56,469 bases of DNA from Planctomycetaceae bacterium (GCA_003233175.1 QIKY01000162.1:1-56469), one strand, 5' to 3'. Counted from the first letter of the stretch, positions 33,891 to 43,827 are shown. Notes: generated from the sequence alone by a model not told the origin. Numbers and translations: made by a program.

Positions 33891-33957
33891 AAATAAGTTA
33901 CCGGTTGTCGTTCGGAAAATCTCGGCATTTTTGAGATGCAGGGCTTTTAATTCGATG
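33891..33957. repeat. dispersed hairpin repeat E, copy 2
   Basis: Matches 15434-15505 (AAATAAGTTACCGGTTGTCG, then an imperfect CGGCAT hairpin and TTTTAATTCG). It is the spacer between the srfC-like and srfB-like genes and may act as a weak terminator or RNA-stability element. Confidence 0.65.
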
Positions 33958-33958
33958 C

Positions 33959-36529
33959 TTATTGCAACAGTTTGTGTAGTTCGGCATTGCCGGCTGGAAG
34001 CGTGGTGTGTTCGCCCGCCGCCGACGCCAAGGCCGTTGGCAAACGGCTTCGCCAGCGGTGAACAAACGTTTTCATGAGGCCGAAATCTTGGCCGTTGTTT
34101 TGCTGTGTGTCTTGTTCAGAATGTGATTCGTTCTCGTCCAACGGGGTGAGATCGGGGCCGGGGTTGGTGGCGTAGTCGGTGAGTATCAAGAGGACGTATT
34201 CGCGTTTGGCGTGACGGCTGGCGCCTTCGTCGGCGATTTTCAAGTTGACAATTTCCATTAAGCGGTCGGCCAGACAGGGAAAGATTTTCTCCGAACACAG
34301 ATACTCGCCCAAATATCGGGCGAAGGCGGCGAATTCTTCAGCGCCGATCCAGGGCGCGCCGAGATCGGTTGAATCGGTGTGTTCGCGCCAGCGTTTGGGA
34401 ACGGTGTCCTTGGCCCAGTCTTGCAGATAGGCTTTGAGGTCTTTGGGAAAGCGGGCGTTCAACGCTTCGGGGCGTTGACGCACGCGAGCCGTGTGCGATT
34501 CCGCGAATTCGGCCAGATCCATGGCGTCGCCTTCACGAAAACAGAGGGCCGATTCCAAGGCCAGAACCCGATCATAGACCCGGTTTTCGTCTTGCAGCCA
34601 ATCCAAGACCGCGCGGGCCGAGGCCAACCGTTTTTCCCGATCAAGGTTGGAGTTGGGGTCGCACCACCAGCTTTGGGCGAGATTGCGCAATTCCTGCTGG
34701 ACTTCCTCGATTTGGCGTTGCAGGGCGTCTTGCTTTTGCAGCGAGCTGGTCGACTTTTTGAGGCCTGCGGCGATCAGTGAAAGGCCGCCGTCGCCGTCGC
34801 GCATCGCGATATCCCATTTTTCCTCCGCATTGCGAACGTAGCGTTGCACCTTTTCCGAGTTGAGAAAGGCCGCCTTTGCCTGGACCCATTTTTTGATGCC
34901 GCATTTCTCACGTTCCGCCAGATTGGTATCCCACGTGTCGGGGAAACGAAGAGGGTAAACATTGGTAAACGGCTGATTGGCGCCGCCAAAGTCGGTCATG
35001 ATGTTGTGCAGCGCCGAGGTGATTTCGTTCAAGCGGCCGTCATAAAAGGATTCCTTAACATCCATTTTGCTGAATTCTTCGTCGATTCCGGTCAGGCCGA
35101 TGAACAACGCAGGGTGAGGGTCGTCGACGCGCTCCGGCCATACGTCGTCGCCGTAGCGGGCGCGACCCCACTTGTCGAGGTACTCCTTGAGTTCTCCCTT
35201 GACTTCAAGATTTCGATAACTGGAGAGCAGCAAAAATGTTTGCACCTGCCGTTCTTCAATATACCGGGAGATCAGATAACACACCTTGCCGCGAATGACG
35301 ACGTTCATTTGCTGGTCGAGCGTTTCGATCTTCGTAGCGCCGGCTTTGTCGGTGCTGCTTTCGGCGCGCATGCCGGGAAGATCAAGAATATCGATTTTGT
35401 TGATGACTTCGCGCCAGTCGTCGCGCAATCGCTCGGGAACGACGGGCACGATCATTTCGATCATCGCCGATTGAATCGTCGCCAATTCCTCACTGGGGCC
35501 GCCGGCGCCCGGTTGGTAGTCGATAATATACCAGCCGTCTTCGACGCGGTCGGTCAGGTCGCTCCAATGGATCGATTGCTTCCACTGCGATTTGGAGTTT
35601 TGTTGGTGGTCGCTACGGTGGCTGTCGAGCAGAAATCGGACCGCCGCCCAATGGACGAGAATGCCGTCTCGCCCGCCGGCGGAAATCTTCTTCAAAAAAC
35701 GGTTGACGTTGTTAAACAGCGTGGTTAACGCGGGGAATTCGTCGGCATTCCAGAAGAGACGGCCCGCCAACTCCACGTAGCCCGCTTCGGTCAGAGGGTA
35801 ACGGCTGAGAAAGCCGTTGAGCATCGTTTCCTCCGCCGCATACAAATGGTGATTGAGGCCGCGAACATATGAATAGACATCGAGCAGGTCCATGCGCCAT
35901 TCACGGTCGGGTTCGTCGGCGGGATGCTGCTTGCTGATCTCTTCAAACAACGCCGTGATTGCGTTTTCGCTCCAAGTGACCTCCTTCTCCGTCACGCACA
36001 CAGACTGGTGCCCGCGCGCCACCACACGCAGCCATTCCGAACGCGAGAGCGCACGCACCTTGACCGGATAAGCCGAGGGCGCCTCTTGATCGAAACGGTC
36101 TTTGGTAGTGAACCGCGTGACCAGCGCCGTGGCCTCCTTGGCGCCGTTTTGCGGGTTGAGGTCGTGGTTGAACGAAAGCTCCTGGATGTAGGCGTCGCGG
36201 GGGAGTTTGTCGCCTTGGCCCAGCGGCGTGTAGCGGTCTTCGGAGGGAGTGAGCACTTGGCCGACAAACAAACTCTTTCCCACCTGCGAAGCGCCATAAG
36301 CCGCCGCCGCCACGGGAACCTTGGTCGACCGCCAAAGATTCGAAGCCAACCGCCGCAACCGCAGCAACTTGAATTCGTCGTTGGCGTGGATTTCGAAATC
36401 GGTTTCACGCCGGGCTGCGGAAAACTCGCCGATCCATTCGACAAGCTGTTCGGAAAAATCGAGCACCTGCTCCGCCCGACGTTGCAGGTCGAGATCGCGA
36501 GCGTCGGGAAATCCTTGTTTATCGGGCAT
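33959..36529 (-). CDS. SrfC-like P-loop GTPase
   Basis: An 856-aa cytoplasmic protein of the SrfC (putative virulence factor) type. A P-loop GASQVGKS lies at 79-86, and the G3-type motif DLPG at 383-386 (KIDILDLPGMRAES). The 300-residue gap between them is unusually long for a GTPase and contains helical inserts. The C-terminal half (500-856) is largely helical with coiled-coil-like stretches around 605-640, reminiscent of dynamin-like architecture (inference). It sits between the Ig-like genes and the SrfB-like gene, as srfB and srfC are paired in enterobacteria. I see no SrfA homologue. Confidence 0.85.
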   Translation of the reverse strand: MPDKQGFPDARDLDLQRRAEQVLDFSEQLVEWIGEFSAARRETDFEIHANDEFKLLRLRRLASNLWRSTKVPVAAAAYGASQVGKSLFVGQVLTPSEDRYTPLGQGDKLPRDAYIQELSFNHDLNPQNGAKEATALVTRFTTKDRFDQEAPSAYPVKVRALSRSEWLRVVARGHQSVCVTEKEVTWSENAITALFEEISKQHPADEPDREWRMDLLDVYSYVRGLNHHLYAAEETMLNGFLSRYPLTEAGYVELAGRLFWNADEFPALTTLFNNVNRFLKKISAGGRDGILVHWAAVRFLLDSHRSDHQQNSKSQWKQSIHWSDLTDRVEDGWYIIDYQPGAGGPSEELATIQSAMIEMIVPVVPERLRDDWREVINKIDILDLPGMRAESSTDKAGATKIETLDQQMNVVIRGKVCYLISRYIEERQVQTFLLLSSYRNLEVKGELKEYLDKWGRARYGDDVWPERVDDPHPALFIGLTGIDEEFSKMDVKESFYDGRLNEITSALHNIMTDFGGANQPFTNVYPLRFPDTWDTNLAEREKCGIKKWVQAKAAFLNSEKVQRYVRNAEEKWDIAMRDGDGGLSLIAAGLKKSTSSLQKQDALQRQIEEVQQELRNLAQSWWCDPNSNLDREKRLASARAVLDWLQDENRVYDRVLALESALCFREGDAMDLAEFAESHTARVRQRPEALNARFPKDLKAYLQDWAKDTVPKRWREHTDSTDLGAPWIGAEEFAAFARYLGEYLCSEKIFPCLADRLMEIVNLKIADEGASRHAKREYVLLILTDYATNPGPDLTPLDENESHSEQDTQQNNGQDFGLMKTFVHRWRSRLPTALASAAGEHTTLPAGNAELHKLLQ

Positions 36530-36579
36530 TACTTTTTTCGCGTCTGGTCCTGGGCCGCCGTTGTTTTTTCGGCAACCAT

Positions 36580-38301
36580 TTATTGAGCGGATATCCGAAA
36601 CGGGATTGAGCGGCGTTCCACATCACTCCCGCCAACGCTGCGCGCCTCCAACGTAAGATTATAGAGTTGGCCACGCGGACCGTTTGGAATCTGAGGGCTT
36701 TCTAACGTGATTATTACTCTATCGCCAGTCGGGGTGGCTGTCTGCCAGGGAGTTCCCCCTGGAACGCCCGCCGTGACCACGCGGTATTCGACGTCGTTGG
36801 GGCCGCGCAGGCCCTCTACCTGCAATTGAACGGTAAAGGATCGATCACCCAGGTCGGGCGCCTCAAGTGCGACGTTCATGAAATAACTGCCCACCACGAG
36901 CACGTCAACCGCCGTTTGCTGGCCGCCGGCTTCAACCATGATTCGCGTTCGCCCTACCGCTTGCCCAGTGAAACGCCCAGCCGACGCCGGCGACGCAATG
37001 GTGGGATCTTCGGAAGTGAAGGTCGCGGTTACTTGGCGCGGCGGTCCGCCGGAAATGGAACGCATTGAGGCGAGAATTTCGCCGCTCGTTTCGCCGACGC
37101 GAATCGTCATGCTGGACGGCGCCGCGGTAAGAATCTGGCGGCCGCCATCGGCCGGCACAACATCCAACGCCACGACATCGCTTTGTAAAGCGCCGCGCAC
37201 GGCGCGCAGGCGAAAACTGCCAGGCGAAACCGCCGTTACAACTGGCGAAACATGCGCAACCGGCGACGCGCCATCAGACGAAAGCACCACCTGCAATTGC
37301 GATACCGCGGTAGGATCATCGTTCGCGAGGTCGTCGGTCAAGGTATTGGTCAGGTCTTGGCGTTGTTCTCCGCCGGCGGGATACCCCCAAACCCGGTAGC
37401 TGCGGCGTTCGCCGAGCACGAGGGGCGCGTGGTCGATATCAAGCTCCAAGCTGGCGAACCGCCGGGCCAACGGCGCCACCCGCAGTTGGACCATATTGGA
37501 AAGAATGCCCCGATGCGAAGCCTGAATGGTGAGCAATTCGGCCGTTTCGCCGAGTCGCAACGCGCAGCCTCCCAAGGCCGTGGGCGGATCGACCGCGCCG
37601 CGGCTGACGTCCAACGTGGTTTGCTCGTTGGTCACCAAGCGGCTGCCGGAGTCGGTCACGATTTCGGATTGAAATTGAACCGTGGCGCCGACCGTCGCCC
37701 GCGAGGGGCCGGTGAGTACGAGGCGAACGCCGCCGCTTTCCGGTTCCGCCGTCACTCCAACGAAAATCGTGGTGGCCAAACCTTGGTATTGCGCGCCAGC
37801 GCCGACGGGCGTTACCGTCAAACGGGTCTGGCCTGGAGCAACGCCGCGCAAACTTCGGCCTTCGACCACGCTCACGATTTGCGGATCGTTCGACGTGATT
37901 TGGTAGTCGACCGAAAACGGCGTTGCACCCCGCCCGGGAATGATTTGCACGCTTTGCAAAACCGCCGATTCACCCACGCGGAGCGATATCCGGCCAGGAT
38001 ACGCGGCCAGCCGAGGTTGCCCGCCTCCGCCCGGCGGCGCCACGTCGATCAACAGGGGGCGCCGCGTTGTTAGCCCGTCGAGCGTGGCGACGCCGCGCGT
38101 TCGTCCCGGCGCCAACGCGCGAAACACCGGCCCGGCGGCCGTCCAACTTTGTTCCACCACGTCGGCCCGGCTCAAAGTAATTTCGGCCAGGTTTTCAACA
38201 TCTTCGGTCGCCCCGTCCGACCAGACACGCACCAAACGCACGGCGGCGGCCGGGACGCCCATTTCCAACTGCAAAACATCGGGGATAAAACGCAAACTCA
38301 C
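36580..38301 (-). CDS. Ig-like (BIG2-type) repeat protein
   Basis: A 573-aa protein built almost entirely of bacterial Ig-like repeats. BIG2-type endings recur as SLRGVAPGQTRLTV, RFTGQAVGRTRIMV and similar, with paired SNDPQIVSVVEG-type strands. No clear signal peptide or membrane helix is present, which is odd for such repeats; the start GTG overlaps the stop of the upstream gene in GTGA (38298-38301). The final 90 residues differ in style and could be a separate beta domain. It may be a split-off continuation of the giant upstream protein, or a cytoplasmic or co-exported partner of it. It is followed 50 bp later by the SrfC-like gene. Confidence 0.8.
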   Translation of the reverse strand: MSLRFIPDVLQLEMGVPAAAVRLVRVWSDGATEDVENLAEITLSRADVVEQSWTAAGPVFRALAPGRTRGVATLDGLTTRRPLLIDVAPPGGGGQPRLAAYPGRISLRVGESAVLQSVQIIPGRGATPFSVDYQITSNDPQIVSVVEGRSLRGVAPGQTRLTVTPVGAGAQYQGLATTIFVGVTAEPESGGVRLVLTGPSRATVGATVQFQSEIVTDSGSRLVTNEQTTLDVSRGAVDPPTALGGCALRLGETAELLTIQASHRGILSNMVQLRVAPLARRFASLELDIDHAPLVLGERRSYRVWGYPAGGEQRQDLTNTLTDDLANDDPTAVSQLQVVLSSDGASPVAHVSPVVTAVSPGSFRLRAVRGALQSDVVALDVVPADGGRQILTAAPSSMTIRVGETSGEILASMRSISGGPPRQVTATFTSEDPTIASPASAGRFTGQAVGRTRIMVEAGGQQTAVDVLVVGSYFMNVALEAPDLGDRSFTVQLQVEGLRGPNDVEYRVVTAGVPGGTPWQTATPTGDRVIITLESPQIPNGPRGQLYNLTLEARSVGGSDVERRSIPFRISAQ

Positions 38302-41300
38302 CGGGTTCCCTCCACCTGAGCCACGGCCCGCAAGCCGTCCAAACTCACGATGGCGGTTGTTCGCCCGGGCGCCAAGCCTCGCACCGTGAGCCCCGCCAGC
38401 GGTTCGGCTGCTTCAGGGTTGCCGAGCCGAAATTCCAGGCCATCGGCGGCGGTAACGATGCGCTCCCTACCGCCTTGTCGGACGAACGCCAAGAACGACG
38501 TCGTGCCGTGTACTGCAACGGTTGTGTCGTTGGGTTCGATGCGCAAACGGTCGGGTGTTTGGTCGACCACCGCGACTGCAATCGAGCGCGTGGGTAAGTC
38601 GCGCCACGTGACGTTGATGCGCGCTTCGCCTGGCGCGGCCCCGCGCACCCGCTGGGCGCCGAGTAGTTCGATCGAACCAGGCGCCGCGCCGCCGAGCGTG
38701 ATTTGTAAATCGGGGTGTTCGCCTAGCTCCCGCCGGCCGTTAGGACCGACCGCGAACACGCTGAATCCGGTTTCTTCCGCCACGTTGAGTTGCATCTGCG
38801 GCGGCGAAAGCGTTAGCTGCGTGTAGTCTTCGGCGTCGACCGTAGCCGAGGCAAATCCCGGCCGCTCGGCTTCCGGCAGCAGCGCCGCGATACGGCTGCT
38901 TCCCACTGCCAGCCCGGTAAGACGGTTACCGGAAACCGCGAGCACGTCGGCCTTTTGGGCGCGCACGATTGCCGACGCCGTGCGATCGATCCTCTGACCG
39001 TTTTCGTCGATCAGAAAAACCCGCACCTCCGCCACTTCCCCTTCCGACAACGAAAGCACCGCCGGCTCCACCACCACGGTTCCCGTGCTCGGCTCGTCCG
39101 GCAGAACTTCCACGGCCACGGAGCCGCTCTGCTGGCCGAGCGTGATGGCCAGCATGGTTTCGCCCGGCGCAACGCCCACCAAGGCTCCGGTTTCCGAATT
39201 GAACTGGGCGATGGCGGGGTTCGCCACGGCTGCTTCGGCGTTGTTGCTGAAGTCGCCGCCGCCCCGGGTCACGGTGATGTCGTCTCCCAGCCAAGCGGTT
39301 TCACCAATGCGCAGCCGCACGCGCCGCGGCGCCACGAGCATGGGCGGCAGATCGTCGCTCGATTCCAGTGGAACCACGTTCACCACGCCGGTTGCACTGA
39401 GGCCGCCCATGCTTGCCGTGATTTCCGCTTCACCGGCGGCAAGGCCAGTCAATACGTTTCCTTGCACGTCGGCCGCCGACCGATTCTCAGATGCGATGCT
39501 TACATCGGCGCGAGACGACACATCGCCCACCGAGCGGCGCTCTTCACCCCGTCCGATGAAGCCCAGCACGCCGAGCGAAATCGATTCGCCGACGCCGAGT
39601 TCGGTTTGTTCAGGGTCGAGCGACAGCGCCGTGAGCGGCAGGTCGGCCGCAACGGTTACGCGCAGCGGCTGCTCGGAACCGACGCCATGGAACGCAGCGT
39701 GCATGTTCGCGGCGCCAGCCCGCCGGGCGGAGAGGAGCCCAGCGGACATAGAAATCGCGGGCGCGTTTTCATCAGCATTTTCAACAATCAAACTGGCTTC
39801 GCCAGAGACATCACGTTCGCCGTCGGGAAACGTGGCCAGCACCTGGATGTCATCGTACCTGGCGCCGATCGGCAGAGTGAGTTCGCTTCCTTGACCGCTC
39901 ACGATCCTCACAGCGGCTGGCGTTTCATCGCTGGGCGCGAGGTCTTGGGCTGGGTTATCGTCGGTGGGGCTTGCCGCCGCCGGGCCAATGGTCGTGGTTT
40001 CAAAACCGAGGATGTCGTCGCCGACTTTCACTCGCAAACGTTGCCGATGCCCGCGTCGTTTGGCGTGCAATATAGGCGGCGTCCAACGCACGAATTCATT
40101 TTCAAACGCGGGCTCAAAAATGAAATTCGCCGCGGGTTCTCGCTGGCCGTCTTTTTCCAACACGACGGTGTAGCGTTGCTGGCGGCCCTCTTCCAATTCC
40201 TCGCCGGGCGGCTCACGCACGATAACAATACTCACCGAGGGGTCGGCGGGATCGAGCACGTCGTCAACGGATTGGGAAGACAAGGTAAACGTGGCCGATT
40301 CGCCGCCAACTTCGGCTTGCAACACCGCCGGTTCCGCTAGCTCGTCGCGCAACACCACGCGGGGGCGCAACACCACGCCTGTGGCGGCTGTGGCGGGCGT
40401 CCAATCGACGGCCGGTGGAATCGTCCAATCAACCAACGCGGGATCGACTTCACTCCATTGGTCTGCCTCCCCGACGCGCCGCTCAACGCGCAGCGCCAAG
40501 GGTTGGCCCGGCGCCAGTGTCGCCGTTTCAGGAACGATGCGCAGCACGCCCGACGCTTCGACGACCGTCACCCTGGCGATGGCGGTCAGACCTTGAAAGC
40601 GGGCGCCGATGCGAAACGTATCGCTGGCTTGCAGGCCCAGCAGAAGGGGCGGCGTCCAGGCAACGGCCGTTGGGTTTTTATTCGCCATTCGCACGGCGCC
40701 GTTCTCGCCGCCGAGCATCGAAATGCGGACTTCGCCGCCGGGGGCCGTAAGATACAAAGCCATTTCCGTTTGCCCGCCAACAGGCAGTTGAACTTCCGCC
40801 GGGCGAAGAACGAGTTTGACTTCCTCCGGGGCAACCACTTGAAATTCCAATTGCACGGGCGCCGAAGCCGCCGGGTGATTGGCCTCCACGGTCGCGGCGC
40901 CCTTGGCCAGCGCGCGAAAGGCGCCGGTGGCGGAATCGACCAGCAGAATGGCGTCGTCGGAACTACTAAAAACCACGCCGGCGAGTTCCGATTCGTCGCC
41001 GCTTTTTCGGTTTTCGAAATCGACCGACACAACGCCCGTTTCGTCGACCAACACGATCTGCCGATCCGTCGTAATCGCCAGGGCGACAGCTTCCGCCGCC
41101 ACCGAGGAAATTTCCACGGCGTTCGATTCGGCGCCCAGATAGGTCGCTTGAACACGCACCTTCTCACCGCCTGCTTTCGTGGCTTGCAGCAAACCTTGCG
41201 TGGGATTGAACGCCAGGCCGCTCTCGTCGGCGGCGGGGAAATTCCATTGCACGTCGTCGGCCGGAATTTCCACGCGGCGCCCATCGGCATAGTTCGCCCA

Positions 41301-43403
41301 AGCCTGCAACTGGAGTTCGCTTCCCTCCGGCAACGCCACCGGACCGACCGGCGTTAAAGCGACTTGCAAAGGCCGGGTGACAACATCGATCTGCCCTTGA
41401 GCTTTCAACGGACCGAGCCGCACGGTTACCGGCTGCGGCGAATCGTGCGTGGGTTGAAGCCCCTTCACTTCCAACGTGTTCAGGTCGATTTCCGCGAAGG
41501 AAGCCGCCGGCAGCTGCTCCCAACTGAGTTGATCCGGCGCGATTTCGACGGTTGTGTCGTCGGGCTTCACGGCAACCACACGCAATACCGCCGCGCCGCC
41601 GACCGGCGCCGAGATCCGAGAAGGTTCGATCGCCAGCGATTTGAATGCGATGGCGGCAACCTCCACCGAAACCTCAGCCCGCGACCGCCCTTGTTGCACC
41701 GTCAGTGTGGCGTTGCCGGGCGCGCGGCCCACGATTCGGCGGTCGGGCAGAATTTCCACGACGCCGGAGTCTGAACTTTTTACACGAATCGGCGCATCGC
41801 TCGTGGTGGAAATTCCCAACGCGGTCTGTTCGCCGACGGCCAACTGGAGGGCCGTCGGTTTGACTTCAAACCGAGATTTTTCAGATTCTTCCGCAATCGC
41901 CAAATCGAGCGTGGCTTGCAGCCCTTGAAAGGAGGCTTTCAAGACGCCTTCCCCCAAACGCTTCGCCGCTAAAAAGCCGTCTTCTATTTCCGCCAGAGGC
42001 GGCGGTTCGACCGACCACTCCAACTTCGACGACCCCAACACCGAGCGCGTGGCGCCGCCTTCGGTGGTTACGGTGGCCGACAGTCGGGCCGATTTTCCGG
42101 CCAGCGGTTGCGGGGGATCGAGCGAGATTGCCAGAGCGGTGTATTTCTCCTCCAATACGTTCACATCGAGCGAGGCGGTTATGTAGTCGGCTGCTGGACT
42201 GGAGCGATAACGCACCCGAACCTTGGCCGCTCCCGGTTTGACGCCTTCCAGCAGCCCGTTGAAGAAATACACGCTCCGCCCTTCCGGCGGCAGCCACTCG
42301 ACGGCGTCGGTCAGGTCGACCGGCTCCCCTGCTTTGTATTGCCCCATAACGCGAACCGCCAAGGTCGAGCCGAAGCCCAGCGTGGCTTCCGCCGGTTCGA
42401 GAATAAGCCGCTCAGGATTCAGCGGCGGGTCGACCACCAAGGTGGCCCGCGCCACGTCGCCGCCCAAATAAAAATGCACGACCGTGCTTCCGGCGCTCTT
42501 GGCTTCGGCGCCCTCGCTCAAATGAGATACGCCAACCACCTTCGGGTTTTCCACCACCACGACCACGCGCGAAGTGACATCTTCCTGGTCGCCTTGCGCG
42601 TCGGTTCTCGTGACTTTGAAGTTGATGTGCGCACCGGCGGGGCCCCGCCACGATTCAGGAGTTGCGAAAAAAGCTGGTTGCCGGGGCGCATTGCCGGGAA
42701 TGTCGGGCGTGACGGCAACCGGCGGACCGCCGCCGCGTTGCGACCAAAAATAATACGCCCCGCCGCCCAACAAGAGCAGCAATAGCAACGCCGCCAACAC
42801 CGCCGGCAAAATCGGTTTTTTCCTTGATTTCGCACCCTTGCAGTGGGGGCAACTTCGGCTGCCGGCGCCGCGGCGGACAAAAAGAGCCTTGCACGCGGGG
42901 TTTGTGCAAATTGCCGGATGCGCCGGCTCTTGGTCGGTGCGGGCGTAGCCCCAACACCAAACCAACCGCCAATCCTTGCCTTGGCGGTATTTGAAAAAAT
43001 GGCAGGCTTTGTGCGCCGGGCCAGCTTCGTCGACCAATTGGCGGAAGTCCCGCAAGACGACATCCCGCACGCTCTGCTCCATGGCGTTTTGCGGCTGGAC
43101 GGCCTCCAAACGGTCGGATATTTCTTGGAGGTCTTGTTTCAGACCGGCGTCACGGCGGAGGTCGTCGGCGGTGGCGGGCTCACATTCGACGTTGTTGAGC
43201 CGGGCGCCTTGGTCGTCGCAGACATAAAACCCGACCGCCTGCTCCCGCCATTCCGGCTCCGCCGCCAAACGGCCTAGCCACCGCGCCACGATACGAAACA
43301 CGGCGTTCGATTTGTCCAGCAGCGGGACGCCCAACTCGAGTGTCATGGGCTCGAAATCAGGCGCGTCTTCCGACAAGATCACACGAGTGAAAAGCGTCGC
43401 CAT
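38298..43403 (-). CDS. giant membrane-anchored Ig-repeat protein with zinc ribbon
   Basis: A 1701-aa protein and the first gene of the cluster. Residues 1-160 form a soluble, presumably cytoplasmic domain. A zinc ribbon follows (C166, C171, C185, C188). A basic stretch (RKK) and one membrane helix (about 198-220, LPAVLAALLLLLLLGGGAYY) come next. The remaining 1480 residues are a long series of BIG2/Ig-like repeats, with recurrent G.APG.A.I.V endings such as GRAPGNATLTV and GVAPGETMLAI. By the positive-inside rule the repeats should lie outside. ATG 43403 is chosen because of the AGGA site 9 nt upstream; a TTG three codons earlier is possible. The design suggests a surface fibre coupled to the cytoplasmic NTPases downstream. 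Confidence 0.83.
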   Translation of the reverse strand: MATLFTRVILSEDAPDFEPMTLELGVPLLDKSNAVFRIVARWLGRLAAEPEWREQAVGFYVCDDQGARLNNVECEPATADDLRRDAGLKQDLQEISDRLEAVQPQNAMEQSVRDVVLRDFRQLVDEAGPAHKACHFFKYRQGKDWRLVWCWGYARTDQEPAHPAICTNPACKALFVRRGAGSRSCPHCKGAKSRKKPILPAVLAALLLLLLLGGGAYYFWSQRGGGPPVAVTPDIPGNAPRQPAFFATPESWRGPAGAHINFKVTRTDAQGDQEDVTSRVVVVVENPKVVGVSHLSEGAEAKSAGSTVVHFYLGGDVARATLVVDPPLNPERLILEPAEATLGFGSTLAVRVMGQYKAGEPVDLTDAVEWLPPEGRSVYFFNGLLEGVKPGAAKVRVRYRSSPAADYITASLDVNVLEEKYTALAISLDPPQPLAGKSARLSATVTTEGGATRSVLGSSKLEWSVEPPPLAEIEDGFLAAKRLGEGVLKASFQGLQATLDLAIAEESEKSRFEVKPTALQLAVGEQTALGISTTSDAPIRVKSSDSGVVEILPDRRIVGRAPGNATLTVQQGRSRAEVSVEVAAIAFKSLAIEPSRISAPVGGAAVLRVVAVKPDDTTVEIAPDQLSWEQLPAASFAEIDLNTLEVKGLQPTHDSPQPVTVRLGPLKAQGQIDVVTRPLQVALTPVGPVALPEGSELQLQAWANYADGRRVEIPADDVQWNFPAADESGLAFNPTQGLLQATKAGGEKVRVQATYLGAESNAVEISSVAAEAVALAITTDRQIVLVDETGVVSVDFENRKSGDESELAGVVFSSSDDAILLVDSATGAFRALAKGAATVEANHPAASAPVQLEFQVVAPEEVKLVLRPAEVQLPVGGQTEMALYLTAPGGEVRISMLGGENGAVRMANKNPTAVAWTPPLLLGLQASDTFRIGARFQGLTAIARVTVVEASGVLRIVPETATLAPGQPLALRVERRVGEADQWSEVDPALVDWTIPPAVDWTPATAATGVVLRPRVVLRDELAEPAVLQAEVGGESATFTLSSQSVDDVLDPADPSVSIVIVREPPGEELEEGRQQRYTVVLEKDGQREPAANFIFEPAFENEFVRWTPPILHAKRRGHRQRLRVKVGDDILGFETTTIGPAAASPTDDNPAQDLAPSDETPAAVRIVSGQGSELTLPIGARYDDIQVLATFPDGERDVSGEASLIVENADENAPAISMSAGLLSARRAGAANMHAAFHGVGSEQPLRVTVAADLPLTALSLDPEQTELGVGESISLGVLGFIGRGEERRSVGDVSSRADVSIASENRSAADVQGNVLTGLAAGEAEITASMGGLSATGVVNVVPLESSDDLPPMLVAPRRVRLRIGETAWLGDDITVTRGGGDFSNNAEAAVANPAIAQFNSETGALVGVAPGETMLAITLGQQSGSVAVEVLPDEPSTGTVVVEPAVLSLSEGEVAEVRVFLIDENGQRIDRTASAIVRAQKADVLAVSGNRLTGLAVGSSRIAALLPEAERPGFASATVDAEDYTQLTLSPPQMQLNVAEETGFSVFAVGPNGRRELGEHPDLQITLGGAAPGSIELLGAQRVRGAAPGEARINVTWRDLPTRSIAVAVVDQTPDRLRIEPNDTTVAVHGTTSFLAFVRQGGRERIVTAADGLEFRLGNPEAAEPLAGLTVRGLAPGRTTAIVSLDGLRAVAQVEGTR

Positions 43404-43827
43404 AGTAGTCAATCCTGGAGAGTGCCTGCCCGTGGTGATATGCCTGTTGTCTTCGGCGCAGCAGTAGCCTGTTACTACAATTTACTCCCTCGGGCGTTGA
43501 ATTACCAATCAATGGCGCGCCGCCCTTGGCGTTGTTTTGGTTTCTGTTTTGTGTCCCTTTCGACCGAGGTCCTGATCGATGGGCGTCGTGGCTGCGTTCA
43601 GCACCCGTCAATCGCCGCCAAAACCGCCTCTGCTGGAAGACCATTCACACCACCGATTTGACGGCGGTATTTGTTGGATCCGTGCTTACGGGGCTTTGAT
43701 CTCTTTCTTTTTTGATTTTGATTTTCGAGTGGTATTTACTTGCCTTGCTCCGCTGTTGTTTGCGGGTTACAATTCCGTGGCTGTTGTTCGGCCAATGGTG
43801 TGGCGGCAACGAAGGAGCGACGCCCCA
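43404..43827. other. divergent spacer upstream of the srfB/srfC-like cluster
   Basis: About 424 bp between the minus-strand giant gene and the plus-strand TPR gene, presumably holding both promoters. An open frame extends from 43579 into the TPR gene, but its early part (RQSPPKPPLLEDHSHH) looks non-coding. Confidence 0.4.
43745..43773 (+). promoter_or_regulatory. possible promoter of the TPR gene
   Basis: TTGCTC at 43745-43750, a 17-nt spacer and TACAAT at 43768-43773 (3/6 and 5/6 matches), 54 nt before the ATG at 43828. Confidence 0.35.

Noticed and set aside
39085..40340. Long plus-strand frames opposite the giant Ig-repeat gene
   Set aside because: Shadows of the minus-strand gene; products are low-complexity and lack domain signatures.
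36580..43403. One frameshifted gene in place of two Ig-repeat genes
   Set aside because: The GTGA overlap is typical of coupled genes and no disrupted repeat unit is obvious at the junction; kept as a finding to check and not called a pseudogene.
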